Source: CAZBSE01 sp964610385 (GTDB taxonomy: Bacteria; Actinomycetota; Humimicrobiia; Humimicrobiales; Humimicrobiaceae). From it: a stretch of 64,000 bases of DNA. The translations under genes and the position numbers were made by a program. Position 1 is the stretch's first letter. Every line of letters starts with the position of its first letter. Where the stretch lies: positions 1 through 64,000 of the forward strand of contig CAZSXW010000009.1 of assembly GCA_964610385.1 (NCBI GenBank), read 5' to 3'. Shown here in pieces: positions 34,149 through 45,000 of this stretch. The notes beneath the pieces were generated by a model. It had not been told where the DNA came from. It did not search any database and saw only the letters and a list, made by a program, of their open reading frames with translations.

Positions 34149-37100
34149 TTAGGAGACCTCCAATGCAGCATTGACCATAGCTGCTATCTGTTCAAGTTTA
34201 AATCCTCTGACAAATATACCCTTCTTAGGACATGTAGCCTGACATACACCGCATCCCTTGCAGGCAGATTCATCAACTTCAACGGTTTTCTTTACTGCAC
34301 CATCTTTCATATACTCAATCAATGTTATGGCATTATACGGGCACGGGTCTATACAGTACGCGCAGCCGTCGCAGTTTTCATCTACTACCTGAGATATATT
34401 TGCCCCCAGATCTATAGTCTCTTTGGAGAGTATGGTACTTGCCCTTGCTGCAGCACCGCAGGCCTGGGAAATACATTCTTCTATTGACTTTGCCGAATGG
34501 GCAAGGCCGCACAAAAATATTCCTTCAGTAGCGAAATCGACCGGACGGAGTTTCATATGTGCTTCTAAAAAGAAATTATCCTGATCCAGCGGTATTTTTA
34601 ACATCTGTGCAATATCATTATTCTCCGGATGGGGAATGGTTGCAGCAGAAAGTACTAAGAGATCAGCATTGATTTCAACCGGCCTGTTCAGGATTGGATC
34701 TTTCAGAGATACTTTTATCACATCGTTATGTTTTGATACTTCGGGTTTTTTATCCTCATCATATCTTATAAAAATTACTCCCATCTGACGTGCCTTAGAG
34801 TAATAACTCTCTCTGAATCCATAAGTTCTAATATCCCTGTATAGAATAAATACATTTGTACGGGGGCTGTTTTCTTTTATCTTTATTGCATTCTTAACTG
34901 CTTCGGAGCAGCATACTCTACTGCAGTAAGGATGCTTTTCATCTCTTGAACCTACGCACTGGATCATCACTACATTTTTTAATTTCTTTATATCAATACC
35001 TGCTTCATCTCCTCTGGAATTACCCGATAATTTATTTTCCAGTTCAAGCTGTGTAACGACTCTTTCATCTTTGCCGTAGAGATACTCATCAGGCTTGTAC
35101 TCTTCAGCACCTGTTGCAACAATCACGACCCCGTGGTTCAACTCGACCTTTTCGGCTCCATCATCTTTTTCTTTCTTTGCACCGCCTTTTTCTATTTTTG
35201 TCTTAAAATTTCCAAAAAACCCTTCTATATTTAATATTTTTGTATCTGTATAAAGATGTATTTTATCATTTCCTTTGACACGTCCTATCAACGAATCCAA
35301 CTGCTTCTGAGGATCTTCTCCATCGAATAGAAAATGTATCCGCTTTAGATTTCCTCCCAGCTGCTTTTCCTTTTCAATAAGGTATACCTCATATCCCTGC
35401 CCTGCGATTTCAAGAGCAGCGGTCATACCACTAAGTCCGCCCCCGATTACAAGCGCGTTATGGTTGACGCTTACCTTTCTCCTCTGCAGTGGTTCCAGCA
35501 GTCTTACTTTGGATACGGCCATTCTCACAAGGTCTTTAGATTTTTGAGTAGCTTTCTCATGTTCGCCCATATGAACCCATGAACACTGGTCACGTATATT
35601 AGCCATTTCAAACAGATAAGAATTAAGTCCCGCCTCCCGAACAGTATTCTGGAAAAGAGGTTCATGAGTCCTGGGAGTGCATGAAGCAACCACTACACGG
35701 TTAAGATCGTGCTCTTTTATTAAATCTTTTATTTTTTCCTGTGTATCATTTGAACATGTGTATAAATTATCCTCAGCATACACTACGCCTGAAAGTGTCT
35801 TTGCATATTCAACTACCTGAGGGACATCTACCACACCTGCAATGTTTGAGCCGCAGTGGCAGATAAACACACCTATACGAGGTTCCTGACCGTTGACATC
35901 TTTTTCCGGAGGATATTCCTTGGCTTTTATCAAAGTTCCCCTGGAATCAGAAAGAAGGGATAATACTTTTGATGCTGCTCCGCTTGCCTGGGTTACTGTC
36001 TCCGGTATATCCTTGGGTTCCGTAAATGGACCACAGACAAATACTCCTTCTCTGCTGGACTCAACCGGTTTGAAAGTGTCAGTCCAGCAGAACCCATGCT
36101 CGTTTAGTTTTATCCCAAACTTACTGCTTAATTCCTTTGCAAGTTCCGGCGGCTGCATTCCTACGGATAGAACTACAAGATCATATTCTTCAGTCAGCCT
36201 TTTTCCATCATCGGTTACATAATTTATCCTTAAATTTTTTGTTTCTTCTACTTCCTCAACAGATGATGGTCGACATCTAATGTATTTTACCCCCAGTTTC
36301 TTTGCTCTCTCGTAATAGGCATCGAAGCCTTTACCGAAAGCCCTCAGGTCCATAAAGTATATATGACATTCCAGATCATCACTTATATGTTCCTTGGCAA
36401 TAATCGCTTCTTTAGTAGCATACATGCAGCATATTGATGAACAGTAATCTCTTTCTGTTTCCCTTGAGCCGACACACTGGATAAAAGCAATTCTTTTAGG
36501 TGCGATTTTATCAGAGGGTCTTAAGACATCCCCTTCATATGGGCCGGAAGTGCTCAGTATCCTCTCAAATTCAAGAGCATTTACAACATTTGGATAATTT
36601 AAATACCCGTATTCCAATTTTTCCCCTGCATTAAAAATATTATAGCCAGGAGAAAAAATAACTGAACCTACATTTAAATCAATCTTCTCCTCTCTTTGAC
36701 TATAATCGATTGCTCCAGCTTCACAGGCCTCGATACACTCACGGCACTCAGAGCAAATACCACAGGTAAGGCATCTTGAAGCTTCCTTTATTGCCTCTTC
36801 TTCCGAAATAGTTGAGGTTACTTCTTTAAAGTCTTTTATTCTTTGCTTTACAGGTAGCTCATTGGGTTTTACTCTTTCTATTTTTTCAAATGACCTTAAC
36901 TCTTTTTCCGTGAATACATCTTCCGGCTTAAGCAGTTTTTCACTCGTCTTTTCTTTTACAATTTCTTTACTTATGTTTTCTAATTTTTCTCCTTTCAGGA
37001 ACCTTTCTATAACATCAGCAGCCAGCTTACCGTGACCAATAGCTTCAGTTACCGTAGAAGGACCTAGCAGCAAATCTCCGCCTGCAAATATTCCTTCCTT

Positions 37101-38696
37101 ATTGACCAGAAGTATATCTTCATTTTCAAGTTTTATGGTTTTCCTCTGAGTCAGTTCAAATTTTCCATTACCGTTTACCAGATAATTTACATCAGGCTCC
37201 TGTCCAACTGCCAGGATCACATAATCAACCTTATATTCAAATTCACTTCCTTCTATACTAACAGGTCTTCTCCTTCCACTGCTGTCAGGTGCTCCAAGCT
37301 TATTCTTAATTAAGATAATTTTTTCTACCTTATTGTTTTTTCCTTTCATCTCAACAGGTGATGTAAGATAATTTATTTTAATACCTTCCTTAAGCGCATC
37401 TTCCACTTCTTCTTCTATAGCAGGCATTTCCTTCCTGGTTCTTCTGTAGAAAATACTTACCTCATCCGCGCCCATCCGCAGGGCAGTTCTCGCTGAATCC
37501 AAAGCCACATTTCCTCCGCCTATAACTGCAACTCTACCCTTGACATCTTTTATTTTTGAAAGTGTCACATCTCTCAAGAAATCTACACCTGATATCACTC
37601 CTTTAAGGCACTCACCCTCACATCTTATAGAAATATTTTTATGAGCTCCGGTTGCTAAAAATATTGCATTGAAATTCTCTTCATTCTTTAATTTCCACAA
37701 ATCATCACAACTGTCAATTTTATGATTTGTTTTTATTTCAACACCCATTCTCCTGATCACATCTATTTCAAGGTCTAAAATTTTTGAAGGCAGTCTGTAT
37801 TCAGGAATTCCTACTCTCATCATCCCGCCGGCAACAGGAAGAGCCTCAAATACCGTTATCTTATATCCTTTTTTTGCTAGATAGTAAGAAGCAGTAAGGC
37901 CGGCAGGGCCGGAACCTATAACTGCAATTTTTTGCGGCTTTTCTTCATCCATTTCTGGAAGTGGGATCTCCCCCAATTTTAATTCATAATCTGCCATAAA
38001 TCTTTTGAGGTTCCTTATAGAAACCGGGCTGTCGACAAGATTTCTGGTACAATTTTCCTCACATGGATGGGTACATACCCTGCCGCATATTGATGGGAAT
38101 GGATTATCCTTTCTGTGAACTTTTAATGCATCTAAATATTTTTTCTCTTTAATCAGTGCAACATAGCCCTGTACAGATACATTTGCCGGACAGCTGCTCC
38201 TACAGGGTGATTTCCCTCTTTTATTTATAAAATAAGCAGGAGGAATTGCCTGGGGATACAGACGACAAATAGCTCTTTGATTGTCCAGCCCCATATTATG
38301 TTCGGATAAAATCACTATAGGACACTTTTCAACACACTCGCCGCAACCGGTGCATTTTTCCTCATCTATATAGCGAGGCCTCTTTTTTATAGTCACGGTG
38401 AAATTACCAGGCTCGCCTTTAATTTCCTCCACATCTGCCAGGGTGATTATTTCAATGTCCTTATGGCGGCCTATTTCTACTAATCTTGGAGCCATGGTGC
38501 ACATAGCACAGTCATTGGTGGGAAAGGTCTTATCTATCTGGGACATCACACCGCCGATACAGGATTTTGTCTCTATTAGATATACTTTTATCCCGGATTC
38601 GGCAAGATCAAGCGCAGCCTGCATTCCGCCGATACCACCGCCTACCACCATTGCTGCACCGACTTTTTTATTATTTCTTAAATCTTTAGTATTCAT
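34149..38696 (-). CDS. HdrA with inserted GltD/NfnB-like NAD(P)H oxidoreductase domain
   Basis: A 1515-residue multidomain protein. In order it has an HdrA FAD Rossmann (VVGGGIGG, 17-24) with NDCAMC, then a ferredoxin set at C115/C118/C121/C125. A GltD/NfnB-type Fe-S segment follows (CRSSC, CGRVCTHPCEENC, about 165-216) with a full FAD/NAD(P) domain (VIGSGPAG at about 257, VIGGGNVALDSAR). The remaining HdrA body has CVGSR and YCSSICC. A second HdrA Rossmann (VIGGGLSGM) and two C-terminal ferredoxin motifs complete it. An ATG 18 codons earlier lies inside the upstream gene; the ATG at 38696 overlaps that gene's end by 11 bases and is preferred. It could bring NAD(P)H to an Hdr bifurcating centre on one chain. 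Confidence 0.9.
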   Translation of the reverse strand: MNTKDLRNNKKVGAAMVVGGGIGGMQAALDLAESGIKVYLIETKSCIGGVMSQIDKTFPTNDCAMCTMAPRLVEIGRHKDIEIITLADVEEIKGEPGNFTVTIKKRPRYIDEEKCTGCGECVEKCPIVILSEHNMGLDNQRAICRLYPQAIPPAYFINKRGKSPCRSSCPANVSVQGYVALIKEKKYLDALKVHRKDNPFPSICGRVCTHPCEENCTRNLVDSPVSIRNLKRFMADYELKLGEIPLPEMDEEKPQKIAVIGSGPAGLTASYYLAKKGYKITVFEALPVAGGMMRVGIPEYRLPSKILDLEIDVIRRMGVEIKTNHKIDSCDDLWKLKNEENFNAIFLATGAHKNISIRCEGECLKGVISGVDFLRDVTLSKIKDVKGRVAVIGGGNVALDSARTALRMGADEVSIFYRRTRKEMPAIEEEVEDALKEGIKINYLTSPVEMKGKNNKVEKIILIKNKLGAPDSSGRRRPVSIEGSEFEYKVDYVILAVGQEPDVNYLVNGNGKFELTQRKTIKLENEDILLVNKEGIFAGGDLLLGPSTVTEAIGHGKLAADVIERFLKGEKLENISKEIVKEKTSEKLLKPEDVFTEKELRSFEKIERVKPNELPVKQRIKDFKEVTSTISEEEAIKEASRCLTCGICSECRECIEACEAGAIDYSQREEKIDLNVGSVIFSPGYNIFNAGEKLEYGYLNYPNVVNALEFERILSTSGPYEGDVLRPSDKIAPKRIAFIQCVGSRETERDYCSSICCMYATKEAIIAKEHISDDLECHIYFMDLRAFGKGFDAYYERAKKLGVKYIRCRPSSVEEVEETKNLRINYVTDDGKRLTEEYDLVVLSVGMQPPELAKELSSKFGIKLNEHGFCWTDTFKPVESSREGVFVCGPFTEPKDIPETVTQASGAASKVLSLLSDSRGTLIKAKEYPPEKDVNGQEPRIGVFICHCGSNIAGVVDVPQVVEYAKTLSGVVYAEDNLYTCSNDTQEKIKDLIKEHDLNRVVVASCTPRTHEPLFQNTVREAGLNSYLFEMANIRDQCSWVHMGEHEKATQKSKDLVRMAVSKVRLLEPLQRRKVSVNHNALVIGGGLSGMTAALEIAGQGYEVYLIEKEKQLGGNLKRIHFLFDGEDPQKQLDSLIGRVKGNDKIHLYTDTKILNIEGFFGNFKTKIEKGGAKKEKDDGAEKVELNHGVVIVATGAEEYKPDEYLYGKDERVVTQLELENKLSGNSRGDEAGIDIKKLKNVVMIQCVGSRDEKHPYCSRVCCSEAVKNAIKIKENSPRTNVFILYRDIRTYGFRESYYSKARQMGVIFIRYDEDKKPEVSKHNDVIKVSLKDPILNRPVEINADLLVLSAATIPHPENNDIAQMLKIPLDQDNFFLEAHMKLRPVDFATEGIFLCGLAHSAKSIEECISQACGAAARASTILSKETIDLGANISQVVDENCDGCAYCIDPCPYNAITLIEYMKDGAVKKTVEVDESACKGCGVCQATCPKKGIFVRGFKLEQIAAMVNAALEVS

Positions 38697-39534
38697 TTGG
38701 CATTCCTTGTAATTCCCTGTAAGTAAAAACAGGTCCGTCCTTACACACATATTTTGAGCCGATATTACATCTCCCGCATTTACCTATACCGCACTTCATG
38801 CGCATCTCAAGAGAAGTAAAGATCTTCTCAGGAGAAAAACCAAGATCCAGAAGTGGAGGTATTGTATACTTTACCATTATAAAAGGGCCACAGACCAAAG
38901 CTATACAATTATTGGAACTGGGAGCCTTTTCCTTAAGTACATTTGGGACCAATCCGACACAGCCCTTCCAGTCCAGGCCGCACCTGTCGTCTACGGTAAG
39001 GACGATATTTATATCATCTCTTTTATCCCACTCATTAAGCTCTGATTTATAGATAATCTCACCAGGACCCCGTGCTCCGTAAAGCAGTGTTATATCTTTA
39101 AAACGTTCTCTGTTTTTCTTATGAAGGACATACTTGGTAAGTGATCTTAAAGTTGTAAGAGCAAATCCTCCACCTATTATTAAAAGATTACTTCCTTCAA
39201 GATCCTTCATTGGAAACCCATTTCCGTAAGGTCCCCTTGCTCCTATTACATCTCCCGGACAGAGATTGTGCAGATAGCTTGTAACTGCACCGTTTTGATA
39301 TTTTTTAACAGTAAACTGCACAAAATCTTTATCCATAGGTGACGATGCGATCCCTATGGGTGCCTCACCCACGCCTAATATTGATATTTCTGCAAACTGG
39401 CCGCAGGTATACTTAAATTTTTCAGCATCTTTATTATCATTAAACTTAAGGTCGAATGTTTTAATATCCCTGGCTTCGTTCTCAACCGTGATCCTTTTTA
39501 TTGTAACCGGAAAAGGCAGGTAAGGATTAATCAT
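38686..39534 (-). CDS. FlxA/AsrB/HydG-like FAD- and NAD(P)-binding reductase subunit
   Basis: A 282-residue ferredoxin-reductase-type flavoprotein. It contains an FAD-binding beta barrel (PIGIASSP, then GPYGNGFP), an NAD(P) fold starting LLIIGGGFALT, and a C-terminal [2Fe-2S] motif (CGIGKCGRCNIGSKYVC). It resembles subunit B of anaerobic sulfite reductase, the gamma subunit of group 3b hydrogenases and FlxA of Flx-Hdr complexes. It stands in the order mvhD, FlxC-like, FlxB-like, FlxA-like, so a role as the NAD(P)H entry or exit of the Hdr complex is the best reading. GGAGG precedes the ATG. Confidence 0.88.
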   Translation of the reverse strand: MINPYLPFPVTIKRITVENEARDIKTFDLKFNDNKDAEKFKYTCGQFAEISILGVGEAPIGIASSPMDKDFVQFTVKKYQNGAVTSYLHNLCPGDVIGARGPYGNGFPMKDLEGSNLLIIGGGFALTTLRSLTKYVLHKKNRERFKDITLLYGARGPGEIIYKSELNEWDKRDDINIVLTVDDRCGLDWKGCVGLVPNVLKEKAPSSNNCIALVCGPFIMVKYTIPPLLDLGFSPEKIFTSLEMRMKCGIGKCGRCNIGSKYVCKDGPVFTYRELQGMPNEY

Positions 39535-39572
39535 CGGTTATCCTCCAATATCTTTTTCTTTCTTCTTTATAA

Positions 39573-40628
39573 TTATTTAGCTGACCCAATGTATTTTAAC
39601 ATCTCCCTTATATCAATATTAACCGGACAGTTTTTAACACAACGGCCGCAGCCTACACAAAATATTTCGCCAAAATTTTCCGGACAGTAATTGAATTTAT
39701 GCATTACTCTCTGCCTCATCCTTTCTTTATATGTCGGTCTTGGATTATGTCCGGATGCATGCATCGTGAATAATGGATACATACAGGAATCCCAGCAGCG
39801 TACCCTCCTACCCTTAGGTGTTTTAGAATATGCCGTTTCAGGATTTACTTCATCTGTAATATCGAAACAGTGACAGGTCGGACATAGATAAGTACATATT
39901 CCACATCCTAAACATTTCTGGTGGATTTCATTCCAGAAAGAATCATTAAAAGCATTGTCCAGTCTTTCTTTTATATTCCGAACGTCAACCTGCTGCTGAA
40001 TTTTCTTTAAACTCAAGTCCATAAGCTTATCTTTTTTAGAAATATCCGGTTTATCTGCTTCCTTAAACCACTTATTTAGTTTTACAATAAATTCTTCGCC
40101 TTTTTTCGTTACCGCACCTGCAAGAATATCTTCCCCAAGATCAAATAATATGATATCTGACCCTTCCTCATTACCCGGTCTGCCATTCATAGAGGTGCAA
40201 AAACATTCAATCTTCGGTTTGTTGCAGGCAAGAGCTATGACAGTTGTCTTTTTTCTTCTTTCAAGATAATAGGGGTCTTTAAAATCCTCTCCCCCGAAGA
40301 CTTTATCCAACAGAGAAATTGCCTGAGCATCACATGGCCTGATGCCAAATATTAAATATTCCTTCCCTCTTGCAGTGTAACCTCCCATTTTAACTTCAGA
40401 TTCTTCCCCGAAGGAAAATAAAGTTTCTGCCTGGGGAAAAAGTATTTCCTTGGGTGAGATTTTAGTATTTCTATAATCCCAGTAAATCTCCTGCCCTGGC
40501 TTTAATAATGAGAACCGTGCATCACCGTTTTCCCTGGCAGGAATAAAGATATTATATTCATCTGCAATACTTTCAAGTAATTTTAATACGTCTTTCTTCT
40601 TAATTGCTTTAAATTTTTTACTCTCCAT
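39573..40628 (-). CDS. FlxB/AsrA-like 4Fe-4S electron-transfer subunit
   Basis: A 351-residue protein of the sulfite reductase subunit A/hydrogenase beta family. A conserved N-terminal domain (IPARENGDARFSLL, LLFPQAETLF-like segment, FGIRPCDAQAISLLD) precedes two C-terminal [4Fe-4S] motifs, CLGCGICTYLCPTCHCF and CVGCGRCVKNCPVNI. It should shuttle electrons between the FAD/NAD(P) subunit and the Hdr/MvhD core. It resembles HydB at 49197-50228, so the Hdr operon and the group 3b hydrogenase share one NAD(P)H-module design. Confidence 0.88.
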   Translation of the reverse strand: MESKKFKAIKKKDVLKLLESIADEYNIFIPARENGDARFSLLKPGQEIYWDYRNTKISPKEILFPQAETLFSFGEESEVKMGGYTARGKEYLIFGIRPCDAQAISLLDKVFGGEDFKDPYYLERRKKTTVIALACNKPKIECFCTSMNGRPGNEEGSDIILFDLGEDILAGAVTKKGEEFIVKLNKWFKEADKPDISKKDKLMDLSLKKIQQQVDVRNIKERLDNAFNDSFWNEIHQKCLGCGICTYLCPTCHCFDITDEVNPETAYSKTPKGRRVRCWDSCMYPLFTMHASGHNPRPTYKERMRQRVMHKFNYCPENFGEIFCVGCGRCVKNCPVNIDIREMLKYIGSAK

Positions 40629-40640
40629 TTTTAACTCAAC

Positions 40641-41612
40641 CTACGGTTCGGTTATAAAATCCTGTTTGTCATCTGATTTAAAAGTCGCAAGCGGCGGAGC
40701 CTCTTCAATAGAGACACCTGCCTCATATTCAAAAAGTTCTTTCACATCCTTTATCAACTTGTAGGTAAAAATTCTAAGGTCGACTCCCATCGGACAGGCA
40801 CGAACACACGCCCCACAGTCGACACAGCGCCCTGCCTGATGAAATATCCGTCCCATCTGGTAAAACATAACATCTGAAATATCATTGGTCGCCCCTATCC
40901 ATCTTGGCTTCGTCTGTTCCGCAAAGCACTCTTTGCAATAACAATTAGGGCATGCCTGCCTGCAGGCATTACACCTGATGCATTTAGATATCTGCTCATG
41001 GAAATATTTCCATCTTTCTTCAATGGGCTTTTTCTCAAACTCTCTAATAAATTCTTCCCTGTCTTCCCTTACAGTTTTTCCCTTTTCTTCTCCAATCAAG
41101 ATATCATAGACCAACGGTGCAGTATGCTGACAGCTTCTGCATACATCAGACAATAGTTTTTCTTTTTTAAATTCTACTTTTTTCCCATAACCGTCTTCTA
41201 TAATCACACTTTCGGCTTTTTCCTCAACTGCAGCAATATCAATTCCTTTTATTTTCTTTGTGTCTATCATTCCTCCGCAGTTAATTCCAACTATATAAAG
41301 ATTTTCTCTTGGTATTTGATGTTCCTTTATCAGACCCACTATTGAACGTCCGTCACATCCCTTGGCCAGTACACCTATCCTTGGCATTTTTTCATCTTTC
41401 GCACCACGCTGGGGTGTAAAGAATCTTGGAAGGTAAACAGCTATGTTATTGGAACAATAAGAATCCCAGACAAGCTTTTCTACATCCTCGGGCTTTGTAA
41501 TAAAACAGGGCTTCGATCTCAAAGGTAAAGTACCCTTACTGTATCCGATAAAGGTATCAATTTTATTTTCTTTAAATAATTTTTTTACTGTTTCTTTTAT
41601 TTTCTCAATCAT
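40641..41612 (-). CDS. FlxC-like protein with FrhB-type N-terminus and dicluster ferredoxin
   Basis: A 323-residue Fe-S protein. The N-terminal half resembles the F420 hydrogenase/dehydrogenase beta N-terminal domain (LAKGCDGRSIVGL, VGINCGGMID). The C-terminal half has two [4Fe-4S] motifs, CIRCNACRQACPNCYCKEC and CVDCGACVRACPMGV. Similar proteins occupy the FlxC position of Flx-Hdr clusters. Its ATG overlaps the mvhD stop in ATGA, indicating strict co-expression with MvhD. Use of F420 is unlikely to be inferable from this domain alone. Confidence 0.82.
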   Translation of the reverse strand: MIEKIKETVKKLFKENKIDTFIGYSKGTLPLRSKPCFITKPEDVEKLVWDSYCSNNIAVYLPRFFTPQRGAKDEKMPRIGVLAKGCDGRSIVGLIKEHQIPRENLYIVGINCGGMIDTKKIKGIDIAAVEEKAESVIIEDGYGKKVEFKKEKLLSDVCRSCQHTAPLVYDILIGEEKGKTVREDREEFIREFEKKPIEERWKYFHEQISKCIRCNACRQACPNCYCKECFAEQTKPRWIGATNDISDVMFYQMGRIFHQAGRCVDCGACVRACPMGVDLRIFTYKLIKDVKELFEYEAGVSIEEAPPLATFKSDDKQDFITEP

Positions 41613-42070
41613 TTTAATGCTTCTTTGATATAATCAGTATCTTTCTGCCATTTACTAAATTTTTTAATCGGACCCAATTTTTTTATCTCTCCTGTGACTT
41701 TCTCGATAATATCTACAAAACGGCCTCCTTCCGCTGCTGAGACCCATGAAAATTGTACCCGCTCAGGCTCAATCCCTATATATTCTAAAAAATTTCTAAG
41801 CAGTGCAAACTTCCTTCTGGCAATTAAATTCCCACTTATATAATGACAGTCTCCTGGATGACAGCCGGAAACCAGAACTCCATCAATACCGTTTTGCAGT
41901 ACTTTTATAATGTAGAAAGGGTTTACCCTACCTGAACAGGGTACGCGAATGACCCTTATATTAGAAGGATATTGAAGCCGCGAGACTCCGGCCAGATCAG
42001 CTCCTGCATATGAGCACCAGTTGCATAAAAAAGTGACTATTTTGGGTTCCCAGTTTTTTTCATCTTTCAT
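41609..42070 (-). CDS. mvhD: MvhD/FlxD-like iron-sulfur subunit (first copy)
   Basis: A 153-residue PF02662 protein with LCNWCSYAGADLAG, RVPCSGRVNP and GCHPGDCHYISGN. It is longer at its C-terminus than the other two copies and ends in KEALK rather than SPFKT. Lying between the double HdrA and the FlxC-like gene, it matches FlxD, the adaptor joining the NAD(P)H module to HdrA. GAGGT lies nine bases before the ATG, inside the end of hdrA. Confidence 0.92.
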   Translation of the reverse strand: MKDEKNWEPKIVTFLCNWCSYAGADLAGVSRLQYPSNIRVIRVPCSGRVNPFYIIKVLQNGIDGVLVSGCHPGDCHYISGNLIARRKFALLRNFLEYIGIEPERVQFSWVSAAEGGRFVDIIEKVTGEIKKLGPIKKFSKWQKDTDYIKEALK

Positions 42071-42072
42071 TT

Positions 42073-45000
42073 TTATACTACCTCCAGTGCTGCCAGAATT
42101 TGTTCATCTTTAAAGCCCTTTAAGTCAATTGCATTTGCTCTGCAGGAAGAGACACAGGCGCCGCAGCCTTTGCATAATGCTTCGTTTATTACAGCAACTT
42201 TTTCCACTTCGTCCAGTTCTATAGCTTTATATGGGCAGACTTCAACACAGAGTCCGCAGCCCGAACATCTCTCTTTCCGTATTTCTGAAACCTTGCCTTC
42301 GGCTTGTAAAAATTCTTTGGTCAGTATGGTTGCTGCTCTGGCAGCAGCAGCTTTTGCCTGGGTAATCGCCTCTGAGACATTTTTGGGATAATGAGCCAGT
42401 CCGCATACGAATATACCGTCAGTTGCAAAATCCACAGGGCGGAGTTTAACATGTGCTTCCAGGAAAAATCCGTCATTATTTAATGGCACTTTGAGCATCT
42501 GTGACAAACTTTTATTCCCCTTGCCAGCTATAATACCCGAACTGAGTACCAGCATATCCGTATCTATTAAAAGATCGCGGTTTAAAATCAAGTCTTTTAC
42601 CTTTACATTAAGCTTTCCTCTTTCATTTTTGACTTCCGGTTTTGCATCTTCTTCATAACGGATAAAAATTATTCCTTTCTCACGGGCTTCTTTATAGTAA
42701 AGCTCATTTATTCCATAGCTTCTTATATCCCTGTAAAGAATATATATATTTAATTTTGGATTTAACTCTTTTAACTTTATTGCATTTTTTATAGCTTCTG
42801 AGCAGCATACACGGCTGCAGTATGGCCTTTCCTCATCCCTGGAGCCCACGCATTGAATCATAACCACATTTTTTAGTGACCGGGCATCAATATCCAGTTC
42901 CGGAAAACCGCCTGCCTCATTTTTAATATCATTTCCCCACAACCATTCTTCCAGTTGTCTTTGAGTGACAACTCTTTTATCCTTTCCATAAAGGTACTCT
43001 GTGGGTTCATACTCTTCAGCCCCGGTAGCTACGATAATTACACCATGCTCGACTATTTTCTCCGGTGATTTCTTTACACTACTGTTAATCAGCTTTGTTT
43101 TAAAATTACCCACATAGCCATTTATTTCTTTGATCTCACTATTTGTATAGAGATCGATTTTTTTATTGGATTTTACCCTGTCGATTATCGATTTAAGGAA
43201 ACTCCTTGTTTCCCCACCATCCAAATCATAATAAACACGACTGAAATTTCCTCCTAGCTCAGCTTCTCTTTCTACTAAATGTACTCCGAATCCCTGAGTA
43301 GTAAGGTCAAGAGCGGCAGTCATACCTGCTACTCCGCCTCCTATAACCAGTGCTTTTTTATTTATTGAAATGGTTGACTTTGAAAGAGGGCTGAAAAGTT
43401 TTACTTTTGAAACTGCCATGCGCAGCAGGTCACAAGCCTTCTCTGTTGCTGAATCCTTATCTTCCTGATGCACCCATGAACACTGTTCACGTATATTGGC
43501 AAACTCGAATAAATACGGATTTAATCCGGAAGCCTGAAGTGTTTTTTGAAATAGAGGTTCATGTGTTCTCGGTGTGCAGGCAGCAACTACAACTCTGTTC
43601 AGATTTTTTTCTTTTATCATCTTGCTTATTACCTTTTGTGAATCCTGAGAGCACGAAAACATAAACTCCTGAGAATGAACAACCCCATCCAGGGTCGAAG
43701 CGTACTCAACAACTCTGGGTACATCGACAGTAGCAGCAATATTTATTCCACACCTGCATACAAAAACACCTATTCGAGGAGGTTGACCTCCAATATTTAT
43801 CTCTTCGGGAATTTCTTCCTTTATTTCCTTAACAGGAAACTCTGTCAGCAATGAGGAAGCGCCTGATACACTCCCTGAGGCTTCCATTACTGTTTCTGGT
43901 ATATCCTTCGGTCCTGAAAAAGTCCCTGCTATATATATACCTGGTCTTGAAGTGGAAATAGGCGTAAATGTAGATGATTTTGAAAAACCGCACTCACCCA
44001 GTTCAATATTTAACTTTCCTGCCGTTTCCCTGATTCTCTCTGTAGACACAAGACCTACTGAAAGAACTACCAGTCCGAATTCCTCCTTTTTTATCCTTCC
44101 ATCATCAGTAGCATACCGGACGATTGGATTTTCCGTATCCGGATCAACCTTTATTGAAGCAATACGGCCGTGGACAAAACGTGCTTTATAATCATCTTTT
44201 GCTCTGTTCACAAACTTATCAAAATCTTTACCATAAGCTCTTATATCCATATAAAATATAGAAGTCTCCACATCCGGAAGATGTTCTTTTGCAAGTATCA
44301 CATCCTTGGTCGCCTGCATACAGCATACGGCGGAACAGTATTCATTGCCCAGCTGCATATCTCTGGAACCTACACATTGAATAAACGCAATGCTTTTAGG
44401 TTCTTTCCCGTCAGACGGCCTAAGAATATGCCCCTGGGTAGGCCCTGAAGCACTTAGAATTCTTTCGAACTCAATTGAAGTCATTACATTAGGGAAAGTC
44501 TTGTAGCCATATTCATCCTTAAGAGTAGCATCGAACTCCTCCGAACCCAGGGTCAGTATTACACTTCCTACATTTAATTTGATTAATTCCTCTTTCTGAT
44601 TGAAATCAATTGCCTTCACCTCGCATGATTCTTCACACTTCCTGCATTTACCTCTTTTGAGATAGGAACAAAATTCTTTTTCTATTATTGGTATAGCAGG
44701 AACAGCCTGAGGAAATGGTATATGAATACATTTTGTCTTGCTCAAGCCCTTATTATATTCATCAGGTATCTTTACAGGGCATTTGGTCGTACATATACCA
44801 CAGCCCGTACATATTTCTTCGTTTATATAACGCGGCTTCTTTATTATGGTTACCTCGAAATGAGGAGCTTCTCCGGTTATGCTCTCAATTTCAGCATTAG
44901 TAATAATATTAATATAGGGATGAGATCCTGCTTCTACTAATTTAGGAGATAATATACACATAGCACAATCGTTTGTGGGGAAAGTCTTATCCAGTTGGGT

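Noticed and set aside
40641..41612. Annotation as a coenzyme F420 hydrogenase beta subunit
   Set aside because: Only the N-terminal domain resembles FrhB; the dicluster ferredoxin half and the Flx-like context argue for an FlxC-type electron-transfer protein, and no F420 genes are seen.
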